Positions 1 to 12,600 of a DNA stretch of 64,000 nucleotides are shown here, one piece after another (the first letter of the stretch is position 1; every line of letters starts with the position of its first letter). Position numbers and translations under genes: made by a program. Origin of the DNA: Hevea brasiliensis (Eukaryota > Streptophyta > Magnoliopsida > Malpighiales > Euphorbiaceae); NCBI RefSeq assembly GCF_030052815.1, contig NC_079510.1, positions 8,193,375-8,257,374 on the forward strand, read 5' to 3'. The notes under the pieces were generated by a model. The model did not search any database. It had not been told where the DNA came from and was given only the letters and a program-made list of their open reading frames with translations.

Positions 1-708
1 GGGTGGCAAGGGAGAAAGGAAGAAGAAGACTTTTGGTTTTTTTGTTTTTCTTTTCTTTATTTATTTTGTCTTATGGAAGACCCCAAAAATTCATTTAATC
101 AAATTATTAATTATGGGATTTATGGCATCATGCATGATGTCATGCATGATGTCATATCCCTACACCTTTTTCATTTTCTTTTTTTTTTATTTATTTTTCT
201 ATTAGTTCTTTAATTTAATTCTCGATTCCAAAATTTTCTTTTGTCCAATTTTATTTGACAGTTAGGTTAGGAGTCAGCTCTCGGGGTCAATTGACCAAAT
301 TGCCCCTCGCCGGTTCATCCCGGTTTGCAATTAATTCCATATTTCTTTCGGCTCTCTGACCTAATTAGTTGACTGGCTTAACAGTTCTTTTTCGTGATTT
401 TCTCTTTTCCACTGTGTTTATAAGGGTCCTAAGGACCGCAGCGTCACTTTTTACGGTTCAAAATTTGAGTTTAAAATAACTTCGCAGTCGTTCCTGAGGA
501 GGTCACCCATCGTTGTGACTCTCGGCTCGTTTAACTTCTTATGTTCTGTTTTTCTTATTTATACTTAACTAATTGAAGATTACTAATTATTTGTGTTTAT
601 GGTTTCTCTAGTTGTCTTAAGTGTGCTGCTAATCCCCTTAATTGTCTGGACCGACCCCGGTCACCGGAATAGTGAAATATACCTAGCTATACAAATAGGG
701 GTGTTACA
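1..708 (-). repeat. Element C, left LTR (3' LTR in sense), truncated by window start
   Basis: These bases match 6664-7178 followed by 28806-28997, the end of the other C LTR, with scattered substitutions. The LTR ends in GGTGTTACA at 708, directly before a C-rich tract that is the PPT on the minus strand. It contains small direct repeats around ATGATGTCATGCATG at 128-160. The short reading frames here look incidental. Confidence 0.85.
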
Positions 709-730
709 ATTCTCCCCCCCTTAAAATAAT
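709..730 (-). other. Element C polypurine tract
   Basis: The complement reads as a run of A then G ending GAGAATTG, directly next to the LTR terminus. This is where plus-strand DNA synthesis is primed in LTR retrotransposons. The same arrangement occurs in A, B and E. Confidence 0.8.
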
Positions 731-1971
731 TTCGTCCTCAACATTGTGTCCACTATCTGTCCTCAAATAGTCATTCATGTTGTTTTCTCATGTTTTTCTC
801 ATATTTCTACATAACTTTATAATCGGAATAATGGTCCATAGCACTTTAACCAACGCTATTTACTCATCGATTGCTCACCTCGTGTGCCAAGTTTCTTATG
901 AGCCTTTGTCATAAGCTAGATTCAAATTCATTTCAATTTTAGAGGTAAGCAAATCTTTTCTGTGTGCTAGTGGATCCACTCTTTCTAGGACCTCGTACGA
1001 TCCTATGGGTGAGAACTAAATTTTTAACCTTTTCTTATCAAATCTCTTGATCATTTGATGCAACCTTCAGTTTAGCTTAGAATATTTTAGTCTTTTCTTG
1101 CTGTTATTTTAGCAATTATTTTCTTTTGTAGTCTTTTCTTTCTTGGCCATAGGTCCATAACCATTATCTTACTATCTCCATTTATAACCAAGGCCTATGT
1201 GCCATTTTGCACTATCTTGTTTGCTTTGGTTTAACTTATTTCTTTCTTAATAAAATAGTTCGAGATTTCGTTACGTGTCTTAAGTAAGTTGCTTGCCTTG
1301 GTGGCAATTCCTCATCTAGTAGTTTTCTCATTTCTTACTGTTCTATTTATTTTTATCTATCGATATTCTATAGCTTATTTTGCACTGATGTGTAGTCATT
1401 ATTTTCTTTTGTACTGAACTATACCCTTTCAATATTCTAACTTTAGAGTTTTAAATCCCAGGTTAGGATTTTCAAACTCCTTTCCAATAAGAAAACTTTA
1501 TCTTATCATAACTGTAACAAAATAAATGCTGTTTGCAACTATTCTTATTCTTGTGTACTATTGGGTAGTACATAGCTCTATACAATAAATCCCAAATCAG
1601 TACTGTAATCTGCAGCTTACAGCACAAACATCAAGAATATTGCATAGTTACTACGATCCATCCCAATAGAACAAACTTCCCTATATCTTATTTCTTTTAA
1701 ATTCACTAATATCTTGAACTTATTTTGATTATGGTATCCACTGACATCTATCAGCAGTAATACCCTTACCTGCATCTAAGGTAGCTATATTACTATAACT
1801 TACTTTTAGGTTCTCTTAACTTACCTAATTAGGCTTACTAATTAACTTTAAAAATTATTGTGTACTAGCAAATACTTTTCACTGACAAACTCTTCCAAAA
1901 TTAATTTTAAAAAGACTAGTCACTAATATATCAAAATTGATTGATTTTTTTTTTCAGCACATATACATATC
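731..1971 (-). other. Element C pol-replacing degenerate block
   Basis: About 1.2 kb lies between the end of gag and the PPT, where a gypsy element would normally carry some 3 kb of pol. No reading frame of note is present. The part at about 1330-1950 aligns by eye, base for base over long runs, with element A at about 11560-12180 (same orientation) and with the reverse complement of element B at about 18640-19110. Shared landmarks include GTAGTACATAGCTCTA and GCATAGTTACTACGAT. It is probably a decayed pol remnant common to the family, since in A and B it begins with a broken protease. The stretch at 731-1330 shows no feature I can name. Confidence 0.6.
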
Positions 1972-3261
1972 TTAGTCAAGAATCAAGAAAATACCAGGAA
2001 CCATGTCAGAAGTTTCATCCTCATCCCTCTGTCGCATAGTGTATACTCTCACTGGAGCATTACCTTGTCCTGGTTGATTTACAATATTCTGACTTCCAAG
2101 CATACTACCCCTACCTCTGCCTCCGCCTTTACCAACTGCTGGTGAAGTCTTCGGGGTAGAAACTTGAGCTGATCCTTTTGATGTGGTAAATGATCCATAA
2201 CGGCGTGGACTTATGCAATCCTTAGCAAAATGACCAGTCCTTCCACAATTAAAACATGCTCCTATAGCTCTATAACATACTCCACTATGTGGTTTACCAC
2301 AAGTCTCACAAAGTCGATCCGACAGCGTTTTTCTGCGTGTCTGTTGAGTTTGCTGATCGGATTGGGGTGGTTTCTGTCTAGAAGATATACCTCTACCCGA
2401 TTCGCGTGAGCTAGACGCTCCAAAATGTTTTCTTTTCCTAGAGCCACTCTTAGTAGCTTGACCAGTAACCTTTTCAGTTTTCTCTTTCTCTTGTGTACTC
2501 TTTTTCACTGCCCATTATGATTCTATCCTTTCTAGTTCTAGGGCTTGTGAAATCAATTCAGAAAAATTTTGGTGTCGGAACCCCACCACTTGCATTCTCA
2601 AGCTAGGCCTCAACCCAGCCTCAAATCTCTTACACCGGTCTCTGGGGGCGGTGACTAAGCTTCCAGTATAATGGCTTAGCCTTGAAAAATCCCGCTCATA
2701 TTTTGCTACAGTTCTATCCCCTTGCTTTAAACTTAAAAACTCTTGCAGCTTCATATCTACATAAGTATCGGGGACCCACTTTTGTTGAAATTCCCTTAAA
2801 AAGTCTACCCATGTGAGGACTGGTGGCTCTACCAGACTGTAGGGGATGGTCTTCCACCACTCATATGCATCTCCGTGCAGAAGTGATACTGAATATTCAA
2901 ACTTCAACTCTTCAGCACACTGTAGTTTTATGAAAACCCATTCCATCCTCTCTAACCACTGTTCTGCTTCTAGTGGATCCACTGTTCCTTTGAATTCTAT
3001 AGCCCCAAATTTCATTAACTTCTCATATTGCCGAGCCGGTGACTGTGGTTGTGCAACCAATGCTTGTGTCTGTGTTTGAGGCGGCACATTCCTCGCCAAT
3101 TGTTGAAAGAATGCAGCCATCTGCTGTGCAAACTGAGCAGGGAACTGCTGTGCTTGAGGAGGAGCAAGAGTGGCTGACCCACTCACATTCTGGAGTACTG
3201 GGACTTCTCCTTGGGTCTCAGCCTCAATAGATTTGTCTACGGAATGATCTCCCTATTCCAT
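1972..3261 (-). pseudogene. gag: Element C gag (capsid + zinc knuckle), broken
   Basis: This encodes the structural polyprotein that would form the cytoplasmic virus-like particle. The likely original start is at 3261 and matches the N-terminus of the E gag (MEE-GD-SVD), but a TAG is now its third codon. From 3186 the frame is open to 2518 and carries the capsid (retrotrans_gag) core, with typical WLERMEWVF, DAYEWWKTIP and ALELERIES stretches. A TAA at 2515-2517 interrupts it. The same frame then continues to 1972 and contains the CCHC knuckle CFNCGRTGHFAKDC, which is intact, and a basic Gly/Arg-rich region. The protein ends just where the protease should start (GIFLILD). The capsid domain is present here but missing from A and B. 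Confidence 0.85.
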
Positions 3262-3427
3262 TCCATTTTCCAGAAATTTTCTACTCTCTGATAACAAACA
3301 CAAGGAGGTTGACCTCCGTTAGCGCATATTCATGATGTAAATATGTCATATATATCAAACATTTGAGCAGTTGTATTTACTAACAAAATATTTCAAATTC
3401 ACAGTTCAAAATTTATTTAAAACCTTT

Positions 3428-3439
3428 GCTCTGATACCA
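3428..3439 (-). other. Element C primer-binding site (tRNA-iMet)
   Basis: On the minus strand this reads TGGTATCAGAGC, the complement of the 3' end of plant initiator-Met tRNA. It lies a few bases inside the LTR boundary at 3447. It fixes the orientation of element C. Confidence 0.85.
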
Positions 3440-3446
3440 CTAAACA

Positions 3447-6400
3447 TGTCACACCCTACTCCTCGTAAGATGTAACATGTTCCCGTAGTACACCTAATGA
3501 ATTATCGTACTTCACCTACCGGTAACCCATTAAATATACTACAAGGGATTTTAAAACAATTTTCGTTCATTTTGGAATTGGTGGGTAAATTTTTTTTCAA
3601 ATATTAAAAGTCTTTATTTAAAGTCCAAACATAAATCAAATTTTTAGATATTTAAGATTTCCATAATTTTATAAAAATTTCGGCGGAGTGCCGTCTGTAT
3701 TTTGAGAAAACAGTTCTTCAAAACCTGAAAATAAAAACACTCCCAATATTTTTCTCAATCACAACTTCATTTGCAACCACCAAACTTCAAATCAACAACA
3801 ATGGCAACACTTCAACTCAAAATCCAAATTTCAAATCAAAAATTAATAACTCAAAACATTTCATAAACTCATGCACATTGCATTTCAAATCATTAATTTA
3901 CAATCATAAGTTAATTTACAATCATAAGTTAATTTACAGATGCAAAATCTCAAAAATAATATTATTACAATTTTATCTGTACAACTGCTCAAATTACAGA
4001 GATACATATGCATACTATCATATTTACATCAAACTAAACTACCAGGGTATAGACAATACCCGTACAGAATTTCTTCAACCGTGCTCCTCTCTGACTGTAG
4101 CAGCTCACTCTACTGCTATGTCCTTTTCTCTATCTGCGACAGCAAGTTAAAGCTATCGCTGAGTATAAAGATACTCAGTGGTGCACAATAAAAACGTAAA
4201 ATATATAATTTAAAACATTCATGAACCATTCATAATTCAAATATTTCACAATCATATTTCAAATTTTCAAATCACATTTATAACAAATCATAATTTTCAA
4301 AGCTTAACACAACACAACTTTGATCAAATAATTCAATAAAGATAGTGTTGCCAATCAATAACACAACTTAGGCAATGACACAAAATTTCCGAACATGCCG
4401 TGTGTACATCACGACAAGGCAAACACCCCCACTAATCGAAATCAATGAGGGAGGTGGCTAGCTAGATAATGAGTACTCATCCAAACTCGCCCCTCAAACT
4501 GGAAAGTCAGAGAGGGAGGAAACTGATCAAATATCAAACTCACCCCACAAGTGGATGAGGAACATATTAATATTGTCATACCAAGTGTGAATTAAAAACA
4601 ATTTAAATCAAAAGCATCATAAATACTTCATCATGGTAATGTCACAATTCAATATTTCAAATTATTCAAAACAATTTAAATCAAGTTATTCAAACATTTC
4701 ATACAATTCACAAATCATATTTCATTCCAAACTTTTCATTTTCAAAGTAGGCAACACACTATTTTTCAAATAAGACTTTCAAAGTCATAACTAAATTCAA
4801 AACCATTTGTTCAAATATTTCATAGAAATCAATAAATAATTTTCATTCCAAATTTCCATTGAAAAATAGGCAACACAACATTCTCGAAATTCACAATGAA
4901 CAAAACACATTCACAATGTATAACAAATCAATTTCCATTATGAAAACTATAATATAAAAATTTTTGTGCACAAACCTGATGCGAGTCGCCTATCGGCCTT
5001 GACTCGATTCCTCGGGTCCTTTCCCGGTGTTCTTTTCCACTGAAACACACAGTTTCACAGTCTTTCAGTATCATAACTTACCATAAATCCAATAATTAAT
5101 TCATAAATACTTAATTCTAGCTCAAATATGCTTAAACTAACGTTCTTAGAAAATTTCATTTCGGGGTTACTATTCACTACACTATTCAAGTCAAATTGTT
5201 GACTTTCTAAGGCTTAATAGGTATGGGAATTCCAACTTCACCCACATACCACATTTTGGTCATTAAATTTGTTGGTTTTGGTCATTTTCTCAAAGCTTAG
5301 GTCTTTTAGGCAAAATTGCCAATTTTCGGTTTTGGAGTCCTAAGTTGCACTGTTTCATTAGTCCTTTTACTGTTGGAATTTGGCAAACCTTCCTTCATAG
5401 AAAATGTTCCTTATTGTCTTAAGTGTATTCTCATTTTTGAATCACCCCAATTGGAGTTTTTTAGCTCAAGTTATAGCCAAAATACAATTACTGTTCACGT
5501 GCACTGTTCATGCTGCAATTTTGGTTCTGGCAGATTTTTGATCCAACTTTGTTCAGTAATTTGATCAAGTTAAGTGCATAATTTGGTCTAATTTCCTACA
5601 TAAAAAATGTTCTACTATATCTTAGGTTTCCATCAGTTCAAGAATCGCCTAAATCGGAGTTTTCTAGAGAGAGTTATAGCCATTGGAACTTTACTGTTCA
5701 AATGGAAATCTGCAGTTTTGCAGGTTCAGTAACCCAACTTTGCTCAATAATTTGGTTAGGTTAATGGCATAAATTGGGTTGGTGTTCTTCATAAAAGTTT
5801 TAGATCTATATCTTATCTAATTACTGGTAAAATTTCAGGTCATTTTGACCTACCTACCTCGAGTTATGACTAAATGAACATTCATTTGGTCAGTTTGTGC
5901 AATGACAGACTGCTCTTATTCAACTTTGGTCAATTTGTTCACTAGGTTTTGGTCAGTTTTTGAGCATGGTTCCTAAATGAAAATTGTGTCATTTTACGTC
6001 TATTTTCATCCCCAATTGGTGGCATATCAATTGGACTTGTAAAATTTCAGTTTTGGTCCTTCAAAGTTGACTTGGTCATGCTGCCAGCAGCATGATCATA
6101 CAACCTCCGAATTTGGCTTCACTTCTAATAATTCAAACACAACTTATTTGGTCACAATTGACCATTTTTCAGTTCACAATAGGTCAAACATGCCATTTAC
6201 TCATTTCTTGCATTTTTGGTTCACAAACCCTAAGTTCAAAACCCTAATTCATGTCATTTGTTGCATTTAGCTACTTTCAAGGTCTTTAATCATAACCACT
6301 CACTAATTTAAGTTTCTAAACCCATTTAAACCATTCAAATCATGCAAATCACCCTCCCCCTTCATGCTGGCCGAATTTCAGTTTGGTCCCTCAATAAATT

Positions 6401-7178
6401 TTCTTTCCATTTTAAGTTTATTTACAAGTTAATCAAGCTAAAAATGCAACAATTAAACTAACTTCACATCTTAAATCACTAACCTTGTTAGGTGTCTTTG
6501 AGCTTTCCTTTTTTCCTCTTTCTTTGATGACCAATCTCCTTCCCAAGTGACTAGAACAAGTTTTTATGAAGTTTCTATGGAAGCTATTGAGGTTTAATGA
6601 AGGATTGTAAGCTTGAGTGCAAGCTTTAATGGAGGATATCCATGGGGAAATGAGGGAGAGTGAGGGTGGCAAGGGAGAAAGGAAGAAGAAGACTTTTGGT
6701 TTTTTTGTTTTTCTTTTCTTTATTTATTTTGTCTTATGGAAGACCCCAAAAATTCATTTAATCAAATTATTAATTATGGGATTTATGGCATCATGCATGA
6801 TGTCATGCATGACGTCATATCCCTACACCTTTTTCATTTTCTTTTTTTTTATTTCTTTTTCTATTAGTTCTTTAATTTAATTCTCGATTCCGAAATTTTC
6901 TTTTGTCCAATTTTATTTGACAATTAGGTCAGGAGTCAGCTCTCGGGGTCAATTGACCAAATTGCCCCTCGCCGGTTCATCCCGGTTTGCAATTAATTCC
7001 ATATTTCTTCCGGCTCCCTGACCTAATTATTTGACTGGCTTAACAGTTCTTTTTCGTGATTTTCTCTTTTCCACTGTGTTTATAAGGGTCCTAAGGACCG
7101 CAGCGTCACTTTTTACGGTTCAAAATTTGAGTTTAAAACGACTTCGTAGTCGTTCCTGAGGAGGTCACCCATCGCTGT
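3447..7178 (-). repeat. Element C, right LTR (5' LTR in sense), first part
   Basis: It starts TGTCACACCC, directly outside the PBS. It runs to 7178, where element A is inserted, and continues at 28806-28997, for about 3.9 kb in total. It contains the double stem-loop at 4136-4178 and degenerate ~190-bp units around 5470, 5663 and 5865, each marked by a GAGTTATRRCC-like core and a TTTCAGGTCA-like core. Small frames within it are not supported as genes. Confidence 0.88.
4136..4178 (-). promoter_or_regulatory. Double stem-loop in element C LTR
   Basis: Two adjacent inverted repeats are present. CTGAGTAT (4159-4166) pairs with ATACTCAG (4171-4178) across a 4-base loop. GCGACAGC (4136-4143) pairs with GCTATCGC (4152-4159) with one wobble. 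Equivalent pairs occur in the LTRs of B, E and F with different bases but pairing kept. Role unknown; position and conservation suggest a structure in the 5' part of the element RNA. Confidence 0.6.
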
Positions 7179-10100
7179 TGTCACACCCTACTCCCCTGTA
7201 AGATGCAACATGATCCCGTAGTACACCTAATGAATTACCGTACTTCGCCTACCGATAACCCATTAGATATACTACAAGGGATTTTAAAACAATTTTCGTG
7301 AAATATAAATTATCGATTAAAATCTGGTGTTATAAAATTTTTTCAAAATTTCGGCAAAGTGCCGACTATATTTTGAGAAAACAGTTCTTCAATCTTGCAA
7401 AAGAAAATGCTCCCAATATGTTTTCTCAAATACAACTTCAATAACTTCATTTCAATTCACAATTCAATTCTCAATAAACAATAAATTCATTTTCAAACTA
7501 CTCTCATCATAAAGAAACATTTCATTGATTACAAGACTCAAAATTTATAATACAAAACTATTTAAGTAAATGAAATCTCAACTTTATATTTACAATAATT
7601 TAAATTTAATTACATAACAAAATATTTTACAAGAGTTTTTATATAACTGCTCAAATAATTTACATACATATTATTACATGCATACATCAAAACCTATGTA
7701 CATGGGTATACCTATGATATACCTGGAGCTGATCTGAAAGTGTCTTCAAAAAACTTACTCACTGCTCTATGCTCTTTTTACTGTGATAAAGATACAAAGC
7801 TATCATTGAGTGGTGAACTTCGATGGTGCACAACTATAATTTAAAACATAGTACAATATACATTGACAAAATTTACAGTAAATAATTTGGAAATCTGAAT
7901 ACTCATCAAATTCTAAAACTCAAAATATTCATTGCCAATAATGTAAATCATTTGTATAAATGACTTTGATCACAAAATTCAATTTATCAAATCATGACTA
8001 ACCATTTAAGTAATTCCAACAAAATCAATTATACATAAACCATAATTGAAATCACAATTCTTTACCATTCAAAAGCCATTCTGTATCTCAAAAATCATTA
8101 TGTATCTCAAAAATAATTATGTATCTCAAAAACCTTGTTGTATCTCAAAAATCAATCTTTATCTCACTAACTATGCAAGACTAATCCGAAAGGGCCATAT
8201 TTGATGTGATTCTAACTCCCTATGGTCGGGAAGGTCAAATCAGATTCTAACTCCCTATGGTCGGGGAGGTCGAATCATCGTGCACAGTACCATCACAATA
8301 ATGAATCTTCCGCAAGGGCCATAACGATAAAATAAACTTAGATCTAACCTCAAATCAGAGGAAAATCTAAGCCTGTGCACGTACCATGGTAATCAAAACA
8401 CCAATATCTCCATTGTCTTCTCAACAAATGAGAGAGATGGGTAATAACCTAGTCAAGCATCAATAGTGAGATATAAAACAATATCACAATCCTTTTTATG
8501 AGCATAAATCACAATATAATTCGATTCAAATTCAATTCCAATATCCAATAATTTTTATGCTCATCACAATTCAAATCATAAATTTGCAATTTTCCATGAA
8601 AATTACCATCACCATTCAAAACATGTTCTATCACAATTTTTCAAAACATAATTTATTCAATCCATAACAATGCTTAATACTTGTGGAAATACCATTTCAC
8701 AAAGCTAAACTCATACATACTATAACAATTTTCAATAATCATTGAATTAAATCTAATGCTTGTTAAACATAATACATAAGAAAAAATGTCATTTAATCAT
8801 ATGAAATATTCAAAACAAAATCAGTTAAAAACTAGTTGTGCACAAACCTCTGATAACTGTCTCTTGGCTCTGACTCAGTGTTTCCTTCCCCTTCCCTGAG
8901 TCTTTGCTAACTGAGAAACACAATTTGAAGTGTTTCAGTACTCATTTAAATTGTCTCTAAGAATAAGGTTTAATAATTAATTTATCGAATTCTATTATTT
9001 CCTTAGTCAACCTAATATGTTGACCCTCGATGCATTCTAGGTAAATTAGGTTTTAATGTTACTAACATGTCACATTCAATAGTCTTTTAGGGTTGGTACA
9101 TGTTACCAAGTTCATTTCTGTGTATACTGCATTTTCTTGCAATTTGTTGGATTCCGGGATACTAGTTTGACCTAGTCGGACTACCTAGTTCTCTCGGTTT
9201 TCGGGTTTCGGTCAATACTACAAACTTTTAGATCTATGTCTTATTGCACGCGGGGCAAAATTTCAGGTCATTCTGAGTTATGTAGACCAAGTTATGGTCA
9301 TTTTACTATTGCTGGTCAAATTGCACTAAAATTTGTCATTTTAGGTCACTTTAGGTCATTTTAGGTTCGGCCAGTTTTTGAACCCGAACTTGTGCAAGCT
9401 GTTTGACTTGCTTATGGTCATTTCTGGGCTTTTGTGTCTTCATAAGACTTGTAGGTATGGGTCTTAACTATTCATGGTTAAAATTTCAGGTCAATTGGAC
9501 CTGTTTTGAGTGAGTTATGGCCTAAACACTAACTACTGCCCAATTGGTCAATTTTCAGGCCTCAATTGCACTTAATCCGGATTTGGTCATTTTTCAAGCT
9601 ACCTTGCAGGCAGAATTTTGGCAAGCTTCCTTCATGAAAGTTGGCAAATTTTGTGTCTAGTTTCACCTCCAATTGGTCTCATACCAATTGGAGCCACACA
9701 CTTAAAGTTATAGGCCTAAAACTCAAACTGCCTTATTGCATTTCTTGCATACACATCAAGCATCACTTTTAACACTCACCAAACTTAACATTCAAACCAA
9801 TTCTGGTTGTACCACAACCTAAACATAATTCAAAACACATTATAAGTCATTTCGGTAGCTTACAATTACATTCAACATACACCAACAAGTGCAGAATTTT
9901 TCAATCCAATTTACAACAATTCAATCACCTTTTTATGCTCATTTACATGTCCCACTTCACACCACCTTACACACACTCAAACTGCCATAACAACCAACAC
10001 ATTTTAACATCATTATTCCATAAACCAAGCATGAATTCCAGCACTCTTCAAGAGCTAATAAACTGCCACAATGGTACACTTACATTCCATTACTTTCCAA

Positions 10101-11223
10101 GCTTTAAATCTCATTTTACATTTATATATACTAAGTATACATCACCCAAACAATTTCCTACACAATATACATTTAATCAATCATTTAATTCACCATTTAC
10201 AAGAACAATTAAACTGCCTTCAAGGTGTTCCCATGGCTGCCAAAAGTGCACATTCCCATTCAACATCAAAACTCAAAAATTTCTCCATAAATCAAACACC
10301 CATAACACCCTTACAAACTTTAATGAAGCAATAACCCAAAAATACAAACTTACCACTTTGGAAATTCTTCAAAATCTCTCCAAAACTTGGTCTTCTTGCT
10401 GCCTATCTACTGCCCATGGTGTGAGGATTAACTTTAATGAAGGAAGGTGCAAAGAAGGAAGCTTAAATCAAGCTTGCATGAAGCTTTCAAATGGACGCCA
10501 ATGGTGGATTTTGTTGGGAGAAATTTGGCTGGTTCTTGGAGAAGTGAGGAAGAAGATGATCTGCTGTCCAAATGAAGTGGTAGTGGTCCACTTTCATGAA
10601 TTAGTGGAGCACTATGTCAAAATAAATTATTAGTTTAATCTAAAATTTCATTTTCCCACATTAAGCTTCCCATTTTTGCTATTTACATTAGTTACCCCTA
10701 AATTAATTTTTCATTATATTTTCCAAGTGTAATATCATGTATTTTCAATGGACATTTAGGTCAAAAGACAACTCGGGGTGTTAAATGACCACAATACCCC
10801 TGTTCGGGTTGCATTCTCGATTTTTCGGTAACACCGAGTTTTGTCCGTTTTTCGATTTCTCGCTTTTCTTTGTACTAATTATTTAATTTTTCTTTGATAT
10901 TTCTAATGATATTTCTACTTCAATTGATGTCTCTTTAAGTCCTAAAAATATTTTTCAGGGTTCCCCGCGGTCCAGGGTTAGTCAAAGGTCCACGCCGTGA
11001 CTTCCCCGTGCGGTCACCCATCACTAGGGTTCCCGGCTCGCTTAACTTGGTTGCATTTCTTTACTATTATTTTTCCTTTGTTTTTCTTGTATTTTCTTTT
11101 CTTGTATTTCATTATTTAATGTCTCCTCACTCATATCGAAGTGTAGTTCTAGGCATCCTAGCTGTCCGGACAACACTGGTCACAGGAACAGTAGAATGCA
11201 CTACCGAACTTAGGGGTGTTACA
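7179..11223 (-). repeat. Element A, left LTR (3' LTR in sense), 4045 bp
   Basis: It matches 24774-28800 along its whole length with scattered substitutions. It carries an ~18-bp minisatellite (8080-8165), a doubled ~35-bp unit containing CTCCCTATGGTCGGG (8208-8276), and ~190-bp degenerate units around 9240-9720. A frame of 232 codons at 9935-10633 is cut to 157 codons by a nonsense change in the other LTR and has no recognisable domain, so I do not call it a gene. The double stem-loop is weakened here (about 7780-7832). Confidence 0.92.
8080..8165. repeat. 18-bp minisatellite in element A LTR
   Basis: About five copies of a unit close to ATTATGTATCTCAAAAAT occur in tandem. The same array is in the other A LTR (about 25657-25750). 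The matching place in both B LTRs has only about one copy, so the expansion happened in the A lineage before A inserted. Confidence 0.75.
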
Positions 11224-11263
11224 ATTCTCCCCCCCCTTAAAATAAATTTCGTGCACGAAATTT
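11224..11263 (-). other. Element A polypurine tract with adjoining perfect palindrome
   Basis: Next to the LTR end the minus strand has an A-run followed by a G-run and GAGAATTG, the plus-strand primer. Just inside it, 11244-11263 is a perfect 20-bp palindrome, AAATTTCGTGCACGAAATTT. Element E has a similar inverted repeat with 8-bp arms at the same place, and B an imperfect one. Confidence 0.8.
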
Positions 11264-12259
11264 TACCCAATAGTCATCTTACAATAGTCATACATTTATT
11301 TTTTTTTTCCTTTTTATACGATCGTATAATCTTCTTTTCCTCAAATTTGTATAAGACTTTTAACAATCTAATACAACGTTTAATTTGTTTGTATATCACC
11401 AATCTTCTTTTACTATTGTCCTGTCTAATATTTTGATTCATGTTCCTTCTTGAATGACCCTTGAGGTCATGTTAGAATCATTTTTCTAGTCATTGGTCCT
11501 CTGACCATTCTAGTCCATAGTCTTCCTCACATTCGTAACATTTCTTTGTTATATTTGAATCAATTGTTCAAATTTTTTTACTTTCATAACTCTGTTTATC
11601 TGTTAATATTCTATAGCTTACTTCCTTTTGTACTGAATTATAACCTTTCGATATTCTAACCTTTAAGTTTTAGATCCCTAAGTAGGATTTTCAAACTTAT
11701 TTCTAATAATTAAATTCTGTCCTGGCATAACTATACCAAAACAGATGCCATTGGTAACTATTCTTATCTAGGTATACTATCGGGTAGTACGTAGCTCTAC
11801 ATAATAATCTCAAGTCAGTACTGTAATCTACAGCTTACAGTATAAACATCAAGAACATTGCATAGTTACTACGATACATCCCAATAGATCAAACTTTCCT
11901 ATCTTTTATCCTTTTCGAATTCACCGATATCTGAAACTTATTCTGATTACAATATCTATTAACAATTAACAACTGTAACATCTCTGCCTTCATCTAGAAC
12001 AATTCTATTACCGCATCTTACTTTTAGGTCCTCTTGCCTTACATTAAGTAGGCTTGCCGTTTAGCTTTATAATTTATGGTGTGTTAGAAAATACTTTTCG
12101 CCGATAAACTCTTCCAAAACTAATTTCACTTATTATCACAATCCTTATCTTAAGGACTAATCACTAATGCATCAAAATTTATTCCCCTGTAAAGGAATAA
12201 CAACAGAACATATAGTTCTAACTCTAACATAAAAGTATGCAGACCCTAGGTCAAACAAT
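11264..12259 (-). other. Element A pol-replacing degenerate block
   Basis: Reading on the minus strand, the block begins at about 12255 with a decayed second protease start (a FDLGS-like site, then stops) and continues with about 900 bp of non-coding sequence to the PPT. The part at 11560-12180 is shared with C (about 1330-1950) and B (about 18640-19110). It replaces most of RT and all of RNase H and integrase. Confidence 0.65.
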
Positions 12260-12600
12260 ACATAAACGAAGAGTGCCATCCTTCTTCTTAATAAACAATA
12301 CTGGCGCTCCCCATGGTGACACACTAGGGCGGATGAAACCCTTTTCAAGTAGTTCTTGCAACTGTACCTTCAACTCCTTCAACTCTGCTGGTGCCATTCT
12401 GTATGGTTTTATGGAGATTGGATCCACACCAGGCATAATATTAATTTCAAACTACACCTCTCTTTCCGGAGGTAATCCTGGCAATTCATCAGGAAACACG
12501 TTTGGAAAGTCATATACTGTAGGAATGTCCCTAAATGCTGGACTCCCCACTTGGGTGTCTACCACATGTGCCAAGTATGCTTCACACCCCTTTCTGATCA
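12256..12600 (-). pseudogene. pol: Element A reverse transcriptase, N-terminal fragment
   Basis: The minus strand encodes the start of gypsy RT, close to element E at 36650-37020: the spacer leading to LPPEREV, then [13 protein letters not shown] and [18 protein letters not shown]. There is a TAG at 12452-12454 where E has a glutamine codon. The similarity to E stops at about 12256, right after TLRLCI and before any catalytic aspartate. The sequence then jumps to a second, decayed protease start. RT function is impossible. Confidence 0.85.

Noticed and set aside
128..160. ATGATGTCATGCATG repeats in the C LTR considered as a regulatory box
   Set aside because: Similar ATCACATGATGTCAT words recur in F LTRs, but without a motif I can name or evidence of function beyond low-level repetition.
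6617..6880. Hydrophobic 87-codon frame that could pass for a membrane protein
   Set aside because: It is a translation of a T-rich LTR stretch, repeated at the window start, without support as a gene.
8080..8276. Regular short repeats in the A LTR considered as a CRISPR array
   Set aside because: The units are contiguous or doubled without unique spacers, there are no cas genes, and the genome is a plant.
9935..10633. Frame of 232 codons in the left A LTR, with a shorter match at 27380-27853
   Set aside because: It lies within an LTR, is His/Ser/Thr/Asn-rich low-complexity sequence with no recognisable domain, and is broken by a stop in the other LTR copy.
11008..11436. Frames of 66-142 codons starting MRSPI.RVPGSLNLV at several LTR ends (11008, 13904, 20800, 28585)
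   Set aside because: They recur because the LTR end recurs, cross the LTR boundary into the PPT at 11223, and are hydrophobic translations of T-rich DNA with no domain.
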